Shown here: positions 1-8,126 of the stretch, piece by piece
Position numbering within the stretch: the first letter of the stretch is position 1
Layout of the letters: each line of letters begins with the position of its first letter
Source of the DNA: JAAZGD01 sp034003765
Lineage (GTDB): Bacteria; Bacillota; Clostridia; Peptostreptococcales; Anaerovoracaceae
Direction of reading: 5' to 3'
Length of the DNA: 64,000 nt
NCBI GenBank assembly: GCA_034003765.1
Contig: JAVEXZ010000004.1
Location: 57,645 to 121,644 of the forward strand
Position numbers and translations under genes: made by a program
The notes under the pieces: generated by a model
The model's input: only the letters and a program-made list of their open reading frames with translations
What the model was told of the DNA's origin: nothing
The model's database searches: none

Positions 1-201
1 GTTGTATGCTTCTAACTTTTCATCCGCTCTTCTATTGGTTGCTTCTGCATTATCAAAAGCTCCCTTAATAGAAAGATTTCTCTGTTCTAACATAGAAAGA
101 AAAGGTTTGTACAAAAACTTTGCTAAAACGCCTACGAGGATTAGGAAGTTCACAATTGCAAATATTATTTCTAAAACACTGATGCCTAATGCCTCAACCA
201 T
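1..201 (-). CDS. atpF: ATP synthase F0 subunit b, N-terminal part
   Basis: The gene runs off the left edge, so only the first 67 codons are visible. They encode a hydrophobic membrane anchor (about residues 4-28, with FAIVNFLILVGVLAKFLYKP) followed by the start of a charged helix containing RNLSIKGAFDNAEATNRRAD. This is the pattern of subunit b, the peripheral stalk that ties the membrane ring to F1. An AAGGAGG site precedes the ATG. It lies 49 bases downstream of atpE on the same strand, in the usual c-to-b order. Family assignment is firm from sequence and context; length and C-terminus cannot be judged. Confidence 0.93.
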   Translation of the reverse strand, partial: MVEALGISVLEIIFAIVNFLILVGVLAKFLYKPFLSMLEQRNLSIKGAFDNAEATNRRADEKLEAYN

Positions 202-250
202 AAAATAAATCCTCCTTATCTTTGAGGAATATCCTCAAAAATAGTCAATG

Positions 251-472
251 CTACATCTTTCCTAATAAAAGAATGGAAATTAGTAGCCCGTAAATGGTCA
301 TGGCTTCCATAAATGCTAAAGCCAAAATCATGCTAGTTCTTAGCTCGCTAGCCATTTCAGGTTGTCTGGACATTCCCTCAAGAGCCTTTGCCGAGGCGAT
401 TCCTTGTCCGATTCCAGGGCCTATTGTGGAAAGGCCGATGGCTAAAGCTGCCGCTATTGCGATTAAAGTCAT
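251..472 (-). CDS. atpE: ATP synthase F0 subunit c
   Basis: A 73-residue proteolipid of two membrane helices joined by the polar loop GMSRQPE. The ion-carrying carboxylate is the Glu in LAFMEAMTIYGLL of helix 2. Helix 1 has GPGIGQGIASAKAL, with a Gln at the position used by Na+-translocating c-rings, but the residues after the Glu are Ala-Met rather than the Ser-Thr of the Ilyobacter-type Na+ site. Coupling ion is therefore unresolved. I start at the internal Met, because GAGAGGAG sits just upstream of it; the 18 extra residues of the longest frame are polar and unlike this family. It lies between atpB and atpF. Confidence 0.95.
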   Translation of the reverse strand: MTLIAIAAALAIGLSTIGPGIGQGIASAKALEGMSRQPEMASELRTSMILALAFMEAMTIYGLLISILLLGKM

Positions 473-544
473 TTTTTTGTTCTCCTCTCGTTTTGTTGAT
501 TTGTTTATATAGAAACCTTCATCCAAATGGACTCAGACTTTCTT

Positions 545-1255
545 TTAAATAATTTGTTGGACAGGTATTTCGCATGTCTCTTGGTGATGCAAATTACCAT
601 CTACAGGGTGGGCTGCCTCGCTGATATATATTCCAGCAAGTAAGGAAAATACCAGGGCTTGAATTAATCCCATTAGAACGCTCAAAGCTTGCATTATTAT
701 AGGAACTCCTAAGGGTATTAAATTAAAGAATTCAGCTATAACTGCTTCCTCACCAAATATATTGCCGTAAAGTCGAAGGGTTAATGAAACAGGATGAACA
801 AGCTGTTCTAAAAGCATAATAGGGAAAAGAAATGCTACTGGCCTAAAGAAAGACTTGAAGTATCTAGGTCCTCGGTTTTCAACAAGTCCAACAACTATAG
901 TGAATACAAAAACTATCAATGCCATTCCTAAGGGGAAATTGATGGAGCTAGTTGGTGCTGCCAATCCAGGTAAGTGGCCTGAAAAAGGTAGCAGACCCGA
1001 GTAGTTACAAATAAGTATATAAATAAAAAGTGAAGCAACAATGGGGAAATATTTCCGCCCTGCATACTCACCCATAACGCTGATATAAAAGTTTTGTAGT
1101 TTTTCAACAACGATCTCCATAATGTTTTGGAGTCCCGAAGGGATCATTTGCATATGTCTACCTGCAACAATAACAATAGCACTTATAATAAGTGTTATTC
1201 CTGTACTTGTCATCATCTGATTTGTTATTCCCAGTTCATATAAAGCGTCCATCAT
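545..1255 (-). CDS. atpB: ATP synthase F0 subunit a
   Basis: A 236-residue polytopic membrane protein that forms the ion half-channels against the c-ring. The conserved helix appears as PVSLTLRLYGNIFGEEAV, containing the essential Arg, followed by QALVFSLLAGIYISEA near the C-terminus. Length is normal for bacterial subunit a. AGGAG lies 10 bases ahead of the first of two adjacent ATG codons. It is followed by atpE 72 bases downstream and preceded by an atpI-like gene, the standard start of an atp operon. Confidence 0.96.
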   Translation of the reverse strand: MMDALYELGITNQMMTSTGITLIISAIVIVAGRHMQMIPSGLQNIMEIVVEKLQNFYISVMGEYAGRKYFPIVASLFIYILICNYSGLLPFSGHLPGLAAPTSSINFPLGMALIVFVFTIVVGLVENRGPRYFKSFFRPVAFLFPIMLLEQLVHPVSLTLRLYGNIFGEEAVIAEFFNLIPLGVPIIMQALSVLMGLIQALVFSLLAGIYISEAAHPVDGNLHHQETCEIPVQQII

Positions 1256-1268
1256 ATTGAATCATCTC

Positions 1269-1577
1269 CTAATTTATATTGGTCTTTTGGTATACCTTTT
1301 GCAAAGAAAAAATCTTTCCCGCCAAACTTAGAGCCAAGGCGGTGGCAATTGCAAAGGCAACAAAATCGAAAGGGATAATATTTCTAACAACATAAGTAAG
1401 TAAAAGGGTAATAATGTTAACTGCATAGCTAATGAACATGCGCAAATACATACTCTTCATTGTAATAGTAGCATCATCTTTTGCTGAAAGGACCCCCCTC
1501 CAAAGAAAAAAGTACTTGCATACTCCCACTAAACCACCATATAGAATTCCTGCAAAAGCACCGACTACATATTCCAA
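1269..1577 (-). CDS. AtpI-like ATP synthase subunit I family protein
   Basis: A 102-residue protein with three to four predicted hydrophobic segments (around residues 2-28, 46-66 and 70-88), immediately upstream of atpB. Small membrane proteins in this place assist assembly of the c-ring in other bacteria. Sequence similarity in this family is weak, so the call leans on topology, size and position. The reading frame has no suitable ATG; it opens with TTG at 1577, eight bases after AAAGG, and I take that as the start. A good sigma-A promoter lies about 65 bases upstream. Confidence 0.7.
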   Translation of the reverse strand: MEYVVGAFAGILYGGLVGVCKYFFLWRGVLSAKDDATITMKSMYLRMFISYAVNIITLLLTYVVRNIIPFDFVAFAIATALALSLAGKIFSLQKVYQKTNIN

Positions 1578-1640
1578 TAGTTAAACCTTTCTACAAGTCA
1601 TGTTCCTTATACTTGGGTACTATTTTGTTACATCATTAGT

Positions 1641-1668
1641 ATTATAACCCTATACAGAAAAATGTAAA
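1641..1668 (-). promoter_or_regulatory. Probable sigma-A promoter of the atp operon
   Basis: Read on the minus strand, TTTACA (1668-1663) and TATAAT (1646-1641) are separated by 16 bases, with five and six matches to the consensus hexamers. It points at the atpI-like gene 64 bases away. No other promoter of this quality was seen between wecB and atpI. Confidence 0.6.
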
Positions 1669-1689
1669 GATGCTGAGGCAAAAAAAACA

Positions 1690-1765
1690 CGGCTTCTTTA
1701 ATCCTTTGCAAACCAAAGGGTACTTTGCTAGTTTAGCGGCCCTTCATCTAGAAAGACCCTTGTAA
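1690..1765 (-). promoter_or_regulatory. Structured RNA segment between wecB and the atp operon
   Basis: The minus-strand transcript can fold into several helices: a closing stem AAGGGT/ACCCTT (plus positions 1756-1761 with 1716-1721), an inner 7-bp stem with loop UAGAU (1739-1757) and a 4-bp hairpin GCUA-AAC-UAGC (1727-1737). A competing 6-bp hairpin CCTTTG/CAAAGG (1703-1719) is followed 15 bases later by eight Ts (1687-1680). The arrangement resembles an attenuator, but the atp promoter lies downstream of it, so it may simply be the 3' structure of the wecB transcript. No known riboswitch class was recognised. Confidence 0.35.
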
Positions 1766-1806
1766 ATAAGGCTAGGAGTTTACCCAATTTGCTATTTTTA
1801 ACGACT

Positions 1807-2928
1807 TTATCGTACAATCTTGTGGTACCATTCTATGAGTGTTTGAACAATTCTCTGGGAAGCTTTTCCATCTCCATAGGGATTAACTGCTCGAGCCATT
1901 TCATCATAGGCTCTTGGATTATCCAGTAGTTCCTTGGTCATCCTATAAAGATCCTCTTCTCCGACTCCTACAAGCTTTACAGTTCCAGCTTCAACAGCTT
2001 CGGGTCTCTCAGTCTCCTTTCGGACTACCAAGACTGGCTTCCCTAAGGAGGGGGCTTCCTCTTGGAGCCCTCCAGAATCTGTAATAATAAGGTAAGACTT
2101 CACCATAAGCTGGACAAAAGGTTGATAATCCAGGGGTGGAATTAAGTGTACTCCAGGAAGATCTCCTAGTATCTCTTTGGCAACAGCTTGAACCCTAGGG
2201 TTAAGATGAACAGGATATACAATTTCCACATCACTATATTCCTCGGCCAATCTTCCTATGGCACGAAATATCTGCTCCATATTTTCCCCTAGGTTTTCTC
2301 GTCTATGGCAGGTTACGCAAATTACTCTTTTGTTTTTAAAGTCCATGGTTTTTAAGGGTTCATCTTGAAATTCATAGTCTTTATTTGCAACTTCTAATAG
2401 GGCATCAATAACCGTGTTCCCTGTAACAAATATCTTGTCTTCAGATATATTTTCACGAAGCAAATTTTCTCGGTTTCTCAAGGTAGGAGAAAAGTGGATT
2501 GCCGCTATATGGCCGGTTAGGACCCTGTTCATTTCTTCGGGAAAGGGAGAATATTGATCATAAGTTCGTAATCCCGCCTCCACATGTCCCACTGGGATTT
2601 GCTTGTAAAAAGCGGCTAGGGATGCGGCAAATGTTGTGGTGGTATCACCATGCACCAAAACCACATGGGGCTTTTCTTTTTCTAAAATCCCTTCTATTCC
2701 CATTAAAACATTTGAGGTAATCATACTAATACTTTGATCTGGCTTCATAATGTCTAGGTCGTAATCTGGCACTAGTTGAAAAAGGTCTAGCACTTGGTCT
2801 AGCATTTGGCGATGCTGGGCAGTGACGCAGAGAATAGATTCAACTCCCGGCTCATTTGCCAAGGCTTTAACTAAGGGGGCCATCTTTATGGCCTCTGGTC
2901 TTGTCCCAAATACCGTCATTACTTTCAT
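1807..2928 (-). CDS. wecB: UDP-N-acetylglucosamine 2-epimerase (non-hydrolysing)
   Basis: Interconverts UDP-GlcNAc and UDP-ManNAc in the cytoplasm, supplying ManNAc for wall teichoic acid or other surface glycans. The 373 residues match the family length. Visible motifs are GTRPEAIKMAPLV at the N-terminus, HRQMLDQVL, VHGDTTTTFAASLAA, HVEAGLRTYD with PFPEEMNR, and the C-terminal nucleotide-binding segment TDSGGLQEEAPSLGKPVLV with ETERPEA. A TAGGGA site precedes the ATG. The next gene upstream in the operon direction is a TagO/WecA-type transferase, which agrees with a role in cell-surface polymer synthesis. Confidence 0.95.
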   Translation of the reverse strand: MKVMTVFGTRPEAIKMAPLVKALANEPGVESILCVTAQHRQMLDQVLDLFQLVPDYDLDIMKPDQSISMITSNVLMGIEGILEKEKPHVVLVHGDTTTTFAASLAAFYKQIPVGHVEAGLRTYDQYSPFPEEMNRVLTGHIAAIHFSPTLRNRENLLRENISEDKIFVTGNTVIDALLEVANKDYEFQDEPLKTMDFKNKRVICVTCHRRENLGENMEQIFRAIGRLAEEYSDVEIVYPVHLNPRVQAVAKEILGDLPGVHLIPPLDYQPFVQLMVKSYLIITDSGGLQEEAPSLGKPVLVVRKETERPEAVEAGTVKLVGVGEEDLYRMTKELLDNPRAYDEMARAVNPYGDGKASQRIVQTLIEWYHKIVR

Positions 2929-2952
2929 GTTTATTCCCTACATCTTTCTTTT

Positions 2953-3050
2953 ATATTGCGGATTTTCACTTCTATTTCTATTGTGGTTTTCACTTTTGTA
3001 TATATTGCGGATTTTCACTTCTATATGTATTGCGGATTTTCACTTCCGTG
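2953..3050. repeat. Short tandem repeats, four degenerate copies of about 25 bp
   Basis: Four copies of a unit with the core attgcggattttcacttcta lie between wecB and tagO (starting near 2953, 2979, 3003 and 3029). The second copy is more diverged. No coding potential is visible and no spacer pattern is present, so this is a minisatellite rather than a CRISPR array. Confidence 0.8.
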
Positions 3051-3125
3051 TCTTTTGTAATTTTCTATCTTCTTCTTTGAGATTATTATCCATCTTTCTC
3101 CCTAGCTTATTTGTATTTTATTTCC

Positions 3126-4226
3126 TTATTTGTCTTTTTTCTTGTCCTTCTTTTCTATTCGCCTTATGTTAATTGCTTTTAGTCCAGGGAGTAGTGTGGA
3201 AGAGTCAGTTAAGAAAATATAAACCAAAGTAGCCGCAACTAGGAACAAACCTGTGGTCTCAATAAACAAGTCTCGGCTAAATAGAACGGCCCCTATTCCC
3301 ATTACGCCAGATATTCCATACAAGGTTAAAACCGAACGTTGCTGGCCCATTCCTGTATCCATTATGCGATGGTGCAGGTGGCCTCGGTCTGCCTCCATAA
3401 TTGGTCGTTTGTTCCAACTCCTTCTTAGTATGGCAAAGGCTGTATCAAAGATGGGAAGTCCTAAAACCAACATAGGAACTAAAACTGCTAGAAGTGTTGC
3501 CCCCTTGGCTGGTTGTACCACAGACATAGAAGCCAAAAGGTAGCCTAGTAGCAAAGAGCCACCATCTCCCATAAAAATCTTGGCAGGGTGAAAGTTAAAG
3601 GGTAAAAATCCCAATGCTGCCCCTGCTATGGCAAGCATACCCATAGTTCCCAGATAGTAGCCGTGAATATATGCGGTATATGCAATACTAAGGGATGCAA
3701 TGGCTGCTATACCAGCTGCTAAACCATCTAAGCCATCAATTAAATTAATGGTGTTGGTAATCCCTACAATCCAAATCACCGTGATTATCCAAGATACTGC
3801 TCCTGCAAGGAAAAGGTGTTCATCTCCAAATTGAGCGGTAAAATGATTGGTAATAAACATGATCCTTACATCAAAAGCACAGACAATAAGGGCCGCAACA
3901 ATCTGTCCAAGGAGTTTGCCTTTTGGAGAAATCCCCTTTAGGTCATCGAAAATCCCAATAAGGTAAATTACTAGACCCCCCAACATAATGCCTAAAATTC
4001 TTGAGTCATGGCCAAGAAAAACTCCCAGACTCAAATTAACCCCTACAAAAATAGCAAGCCCGCCAAACCGAGGCATCGGTTTTTCGTGCATGCGTCTCTC
4101 GTCTTTGGGAACATCTAGTGCACCAATCTTGGGTGCAATTTTTATTGCAAGGGGTGAAAATGCAAGAGCCCCTAAGGCAGCCAGCAAAAAAACTCCCCAT
4201 AAAGTAAAAGTTCCAGGATAGTCCAT
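3126..4226 (-). CDS. tagO: Undecaprenyl-phosphate GlcNAc-1-phosphate transferase (TagO/WecA type)
   Basis: Polytopic membrane enzyme (366 residues, about 10-11 helices) of the MraY/WecA family, which moves GlcNAc-1-P from UDP-GlcNAc to undecaprenyl phosphate, the first step of wall teichoic acid or related glycan synthesis. Motifs: DERRMHEKPMPRFGG, the metal-binding GIFDDLKG, NTINLIDGLDGLAAG, FMGDGGSLLLGYLL, and the HxxH-like RGHLHHRIMD typical of the WecA/TagO branch rather than MraY. The C-terminus is a Lys-rich cytoplasmic tail. Its start is one base past the stop of the dCMP deaminase gene, suggesting co-transcription. WecB follows in the same direction. Confidence 0.92.
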   Translation of the reverse strand: MDYPGTFTLWGVFLLAALGALAFSPLAIKIAPKIGALDVPKDERRMHEKPMPRFGGLAIFVGVNLSLGVFLGHDSRILGIMLGGLVIYLIGIFDDLKGISPKGKLLGQIVAALIVCAFDVRIMFITNHFTAQFGDEHLFLAGAVSWIITVIWIVGITNTINLIDGLDGLAAGIAAIASLSIAYTAYIHGYYLGTMGMLAIAGAALGFLPFNFHPAKIFMGDGGSLLLGYLLASMSVVQPAKGATLLAVLVPMLVLGLPIFDTAFAILRRSWNKRPIMEADRGHLHHRIMDTGMGQQRSVLTLYGISGVMGIGAVLFSRDLFIETTGLFLVAATLVYIFLTDSSTLLPGLKAINIRRIEKKDKKKDK

Positions 4227-4227
4227 A

Positions 4228-4683
4228 CTATTCTTGTTCTCCTAACGGTACTATTTTTAAACCAGCTTCTGCCAAAATATCCACTGCTAACTGGTCTGGA
4301 TATCCTGACTTTACCACTATTCTACGAATTCCTGCATTAATAATCATCTTAGCACATATAACACAAGGTTGGTGGGTTACATAGATGGTTCCACCTTCTA
4401 TGGACTGCCCCATGGTAGCCGCCTGTATAATTGCATTCTGCTCGGCATGAAGACCCATACATAATTCGTGGCGCTCTCCGGAAGGAACGTTAAGCTTTTC
4501 CCTCAAGCAGCCGCCTCTTTCTTCGCAGTGCATTATTCCTCGTGGCACCCCATTGTATCCCGTTGCTATGACATGCTTATGCTTTATAATAGCAGCTCCT
4601 ACTTGCCTTCTTAGACATGTAGATCGGCTAGCAGACAACTCAGCCATCTGCATAAAATACTCATCCCAATTTGGTCTATCCAT
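4228..4683 (-). CDS. dCMP deaminase (ComEB family)
   Basis: A 151-residue zinc-dependent cytidine/deoxycytidylate deaminase that would convert dCMP to dUMP for dTTP synthesis. The zinc site is complete: LHAEQNAI (His and catalytic Glu) and QPCVICAKMI (two Cys). A further Cys-rich stretch, MHCEERGGCLRE, is typical of the dCMP deaminase branch. GAGGAGG precedes the ATG. The gene sits between truA and tagO and is probably in the same transcript. In Bacillus the homologue is named ComEB after its competence-operon neighbour; no competence genes are adjacent here. Confidence 0.92.
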   Translation of the reverse strand: MDRPNWDEYFMQMAELSASRSTCLRRQVGAAIIKHKHVIATGYNGVPRGIMHCEERGGCLREKLNVPSGERHELCMGLHAEQNAIIQAATMGQSIEGGTIYVTHQPCVICAKMIINAGIRRIVVKSGYPDQLAVDILAEAGLKIVPLGEQE

Positions 4684-4713
4684 AGCTTTCCTCCTCTTTA
4701 CTAAGGTGCTTAC

Positions 4714-5487
4714 TCATTGTACCACATCAAAATAAACCTTCGCAAGGTATAGGCCCTGAGCCGGAGCCGTGGGCCCAGCTAATTGCCGATCTCTTCCCGC
4801 CAGAATCGTCTTTATATCCCCAGGAGCAATTTTGCCTTTACCTATTTCAACCAGGGTGCCAACAATAATTCTAACCATATTATATAAAAATCCATCTCCT
4901 TTAACATCGATGCTTATGATATTATCCTTACTGTCGATTGATATACTATAAATAGTCCTAACTGTTGTCTCCTTTGCTTCCCCCCCAGAGGCTTGAAAAC
5001 TTTTAAAGTCCTGGGTTCCTTCCAATAGTTTTGCTCCCTGTCCCATAAGTTCTAAGTCTAAAGGCCCGGTGACCTGATAGGAGTAATTCCTTTGAAAGAT
5101 ATCAAAAGTCGGGTGATTGCGTATTCTGTAAACGTAACTTTTCCCTTTGGCGCTAAAGCGTGCATGAAAATCATCAGGGACTAAGGCCACATCTTTTATG
5201 TAAATATCCCCTGGAACAATTGCTCGTCTTCCCGTTCCCAAAAGATTGTTAAGGGCATCTTTTATTCTATCTACTGGGATTCCAAACTCTCCCGTAAAAG
5301 TGGCACACTGCCCCCAGGCATGTACTCCTGCATCTGTTCTTCCTGTGCCATTTATATTAATATTGCTATGACAAAGGGTGGTTAGTGCTTTTTCTAGCTC
5401 ACCTTGGACGGTACGTTGGTTGGGTTGTTTTTGCCAGCCGGAAAAATTACTTCCATCATATGAAATGGTCAAAAGAACATTCTCCAT
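4714..5487 (-). CDS. truA: tRNA pseudouridine(38-40) synthase
   Basis: A 257-residue enzyme that isomerises uridines 38-40 in the anticodon arm of tRNAs. The catalytic Asp is in NGTGRTDAGVHAWGQ; other family marks are ISYDGSNFSGWQKQP at the N-terminus, KSYVYRI, and GDGFLYNMVRIIVGTLVEIG in the C-terminal half. Length is typical. GGAGG lies nine bases ahead of the ATG, inside the end of the upstream peptidase gene. Confidence 0.96.
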   Translation of the reverse strand: MENVLLTISYDGSNFSGWQKQPNQRTVQGELEKALTTLCHSNININGTGRTDAGVHAWGQCATFTGEFGIPVDRIKDALNNLLGTGRRAIVPGDIYIKDVALVPDDFHARFSAKGKSYVYRIRNHPTFDIFQRNYSYQVTGPLDLELMGQGAKLLEGTQDFKSFQASGGEAKETTVRTIYSISIDSKDNIISIDVKGDGFLYNMVRIIVGTLVEIGKGKIAPGDIKTILAGRDRQLAGPTAPAQGLYLAKVYFDVVQ

Positions 5488-5489
5488 CC

Positions 5490-6233
5490 TTATAAGCCTC
5501 CAAAAATAAATTCACTAATTCCATCAAACAAAATTACCAAATAGGTGGCCCCAACAATATAAGGCCCAAGAGGAGCTGAATCTCCTCTTTTTAGGGTGCC
5601 AATTAAAAGTCCTGCAGAAAATCCTATGGCTGAAGAAATGGCAGTAACCACTAGTATTGAGGTAGTTCCTTGAAAGCCCATTATCAGACCTATAGCCAGG
5701 AATAACTTAACATCCCCCATTCCCAAAGCAGGTTTCTTGGTTATAGCCTTGCTTATAAGGCTTAGGATAAGCATGGAACCACCACCAATAAGGGCTCCGT
5801 ATAGGGGGTCTAAAAAACTTTCCTTATAAGGGGCGAAGCCTATGGCAGTTAGGGCTAATACAAAAACAAGTTCATCAGGTATAATTCCGAACTTACCATC
5901 GGCCAATCCAATTAAAAGCAAGAGCCACATAGTAATAATATAGCTTATTAAAAGAGCCACCATGGACCAGGGGCCAAGGGGTGATTGCCACAGTTTTTCT
6001 GCAATCCAAATTCCGCTAGCCATGAAAAACATAGAATAAACCAACTTCCAAGGCATGCTGGCTATCCTTTGCCTTGTGGGACGGATGACCTCTTCTAAAG
6101 GAGTCTCATGGTAGTCTGTTAACCATTTGCCAGGTAATTTGTTGAACAGGAAAACAGACCCATTTCCTGCTAACCAACCCAAGAAGATGGCTAGACCCAA
6201 GATGATGTATCGAATTGTTTCTCCTTGCAACAT
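5490..6233 (-). CDS. Prepilin peptidase-like A24 family membrane protein
   Basis: A 247-residue integral membrane protein with about seven hydrophobic segments. The two Asp motifs of A24 aspartic peptidases are visible: LADGKFGIIPDEL (about residue 112 on) and GMGDVKLFLAIG (about 172 on). The N-terminal zinc Cys motif (CxxC pair) of bifunctional PilD enzymes is absent, so it would cleave prepilin-type leaders without the classical methylation domain. No pilin genes occur in the window. The start codon lies in the first copy of a perfect 47-bp tandem repeat; AAGGGA precedes the ATG. Confidence 0.8.
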   Translation of the reverse strand: MLQGETIRYIILGLAIFLGWLAGNGSVFLFNKLPGKWLTDYHETPLEEVIRPTRQRIASMPWKLVYSMFFMASGIWIAEKLWQSPLGPWSMVALLISYIITMWLLLLIGLADGKFGIIPDELVFVLALTAIGFAPYKESFLDPLYGALIGGGSMLILSLISKAITKKPALGMGDVKLFLAIGLIMGFQGTTSILVVTAISSAIGFSAGLLIGTLKRGDSAPLGPYIVGATYLVILFDGISEFIFGGL

Positions 6234-6317
6234 AGTTTTCCCTTATTTTGCCCATTAATTTTAGTCTTATCTTGCAACATAGTTTTCCCTTATTTTGCCC
6301 ATTAATTTTAGTCTTAT
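6224..6317. repeat. Perfect 47-bp tandem duplication across a start codon
   Basis: Bases 6224-6270 and 6271-6317 are identical. The unit contains the ATG, Shine-Dalgarno site and upstream bases of the prepilin peptidase-like gene, so the second copy carries a duplicate start signal. That copy is out of frame (47 is not a multiple of three). Perfect identity suggests a recent event. Confidence 0.92.
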
Positions 6318-6329
6318 TAAGTTACAGCT

Positions 6330-7955
6330 CTATTTCCAAGAACTTTTTAATCCTACAATGGAATTAAAGACCTTGTCTTTGCCCTTGGTCAATTTGCTAT
6401 CAGCTATATAATAACCATGCCTAAAGAATTGAAATCTATCTTCTGCTTCTGCTGTAGCTAAGGCGGGTTCACCATAAGCCTTTATGATGTTTTCTGAGTC
6501 AGGGTTCAGTTCCATTTCTCCATCTTCCCCTTCTCTCATTAAATAGCTGTATTCTCTAATCGTAATAGGCAGAGCGGTTTTTGCTTCCACCCAATGGATT
6601 GTTCCCTTTACCTTGCGGCCTTCAAAGCCGCTTCCGCTTTTGGTTTGGGGATCATAGGTACATTGGAGCTCTTTAATGGTCCCATCTTCATTTTTTATAA
6701 CTTGGTTGACCTTAATAAAATAGGCTCCTTTAAGTCTAACTTCATTACCAGGGAATAATCTAAAGTATTTTTTCTCTGGAATTTCTTGAAAGTCAGCCCC
6801 GTCCACCCAAATTTCATTGGAAAAAGGAATATGCCTGGTGCCCATTTCTGGCTTTTCTTTGCTATTCTCAACTTCCACTTCTTCTGTTTGGTCTTGAGGA
6901 TAATTGGTAATTACAACTTTAATGGGGTCGAAAACCACATTGCGGCTTTCCACCTTTTCTTTGAGATCTTCTCTTACACAGTGCTCAAGAAGCTCAACAT
7001 CTACTGTACTATTAGACTTAGCAACCCCAATTCGGTCACAAAAATCTCTTATGGATTCTGGGGTATAGCCCCTTCTTCTTAGGCCTGCAATGGTAGGCAT
7101 TCTAGGGTCGTCCCAGCTCTCAACAGACCCATTGTCAACCAAGGCCTTTAGGTATCTTTTACTCATTACTGTGTTGGTTACATTCAGTCTTGCAAACTCG
7201 ATTTGTTGGGGGGGATTTGGCCACCAACCAATCTCACGAAGAACCCACTCATAAAGGGGCCTATGGTCTTCAAATTCTAAGGTGCAAAGAGAGTGGGTAA
7301 TCCCCTCAATAGCATCTTCTATTGGGTGGGCATAGTCATACATGGGGTAAATGCACCATTCATCTCCTGTGTTGTGGTGGGTTGCATGGGCTATTCTATA
7401 AATAATGGGATCTCTCATATTGATATTTGGAGAGGCCATATCTATTTTAGCCCTGAGAACTAGCTCCCCATCCTTGTATTCACCAGCCTTCATCCTCTCA
7501 AAAAGATCGAGATTCTCTTCCGTTGAACGGTTTCTATAAGGGCTCTCTTTGCCAGTTTCTGTTAGGGTTCCTCTATGGGTCCTCATTTCTTCAGGGCTAA
7601 GCTGGCAAACATAAGCCTTGCCTTTTTTAATAAGTTCAACAGCACCATTATACATGGTCCCAAAATAGTCTGATGCCCAAAGGCGTTCATCCCAAGTAAA
7701 ACCCAGCCATTTTACATCCTCTTCAATGGATTTTATATATTCCACATCCTCTTTAACTGGGTTGGTATCATCGTACCTAAGATTACACTTTCCCTCATAT
7801 TTAATAGCAGTCCCAAAATTAAGACATATGGATTTTGCGTGGCCTATATGAAGGTATCCATTTGGCTCAGGAGGAAACCTAGTATAAACCTTGCCACCAA
7901 ATTTTCCGCTTGCATTATCTTTTTCAATAATATTGTGTATGAAATTCTCTGCCAT
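6330..7955 (-). CDS. glnS: Glutaminyl-tRNA synthetase
   Basis: Class I aminoacyl-tRNA synthetase of 541 residues that charges tRNA-Gln directly. The first signature is PEPNGYLHIGHAKS (HIGH at residues 36-39) and the second is the VMSKR loop near residue 266. LRYDDTNPVKEDVEYI and YDYAHPIEDAIEGITHSLC are characteristic of GlnRS rather than GltX. The C-terminal half is the two-part anticodon-binding beta-barrel domain (RHIPFSNEIWVDGADFQEIP onward). GGAGGAG precedes the ATG. Many Gram-positives instead use the GatCAB route, so direct GlnRS is informative about lineage, although it is common in parts of Clostridia. Confidence 0.96.
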   Translation of the reverse strand: MAENFIHNIIEKDNASGKFGGKVYTRFPPEPNGYLHIGHAKSICLNFGTAIKYEGKCNLRYDDTNPVKEDVEYIKSIEEDVKWLGFTWDERLWASDYFGTMYNGAVELIKKGKAYVCQLSPEEMRTHRGTLTETGKESPYRNRSTEENLDLFERMKAGEYKDGELVLRAKIDMASPNINMRDPIIYRIAHATHHNTGDEWCIYPMYDYAHPIEDAIEGITHSLCTLEFEDHRPLYEWVLREIGWWPNPPQQIEFARLNVTNTVMSKRYLKALVDNGSVESWDDPRMPTIAGLRRRGYTPESIRDFCDRIGVAKSNSTVDVELLEHCVREDLKEKVESRNVVFDPIKVVITNYPQDQTEEVEVENSKEKPEMGTRHIPFSNEIWVDGADFQEIPEKKYFRLFPGNEVRLKGAYFIKVNQVIKNEDGTIKELQCTYDPQTKSGSGFEGRKVKGTIHWVEAKTALPITIREYSYLMREGEDGEMELNPDSENIIKAYGEPALATAEAEDRFQFFRHGYYIADSKLTKGKDKVFNSIVGLKSSWK

Positions 7956-8126
7956 TATATCTCCTCCAAAGCTCTAAATACTCTATTCTTTTACTGTAAG
8001 TCAATTTAAAGATAGTATAACACATAAGGTCCAAAGCGGAAATTGTTTTACCTAAATCCACACCAGCTTAATTTGTTATTACCAATTAGTATTGCAATTT
8101 AGTTATGCTTTTATTTTTCATCATGT

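Noticed and set aside
1680..1765. Cyclic di-GMP-I riboswitch in the wecB-atp gap
   Set aside because: A few bases resemble the conserved core (GCAAACC), but the second helix and the rest of the consensus are missing and no gene follows on that strand.
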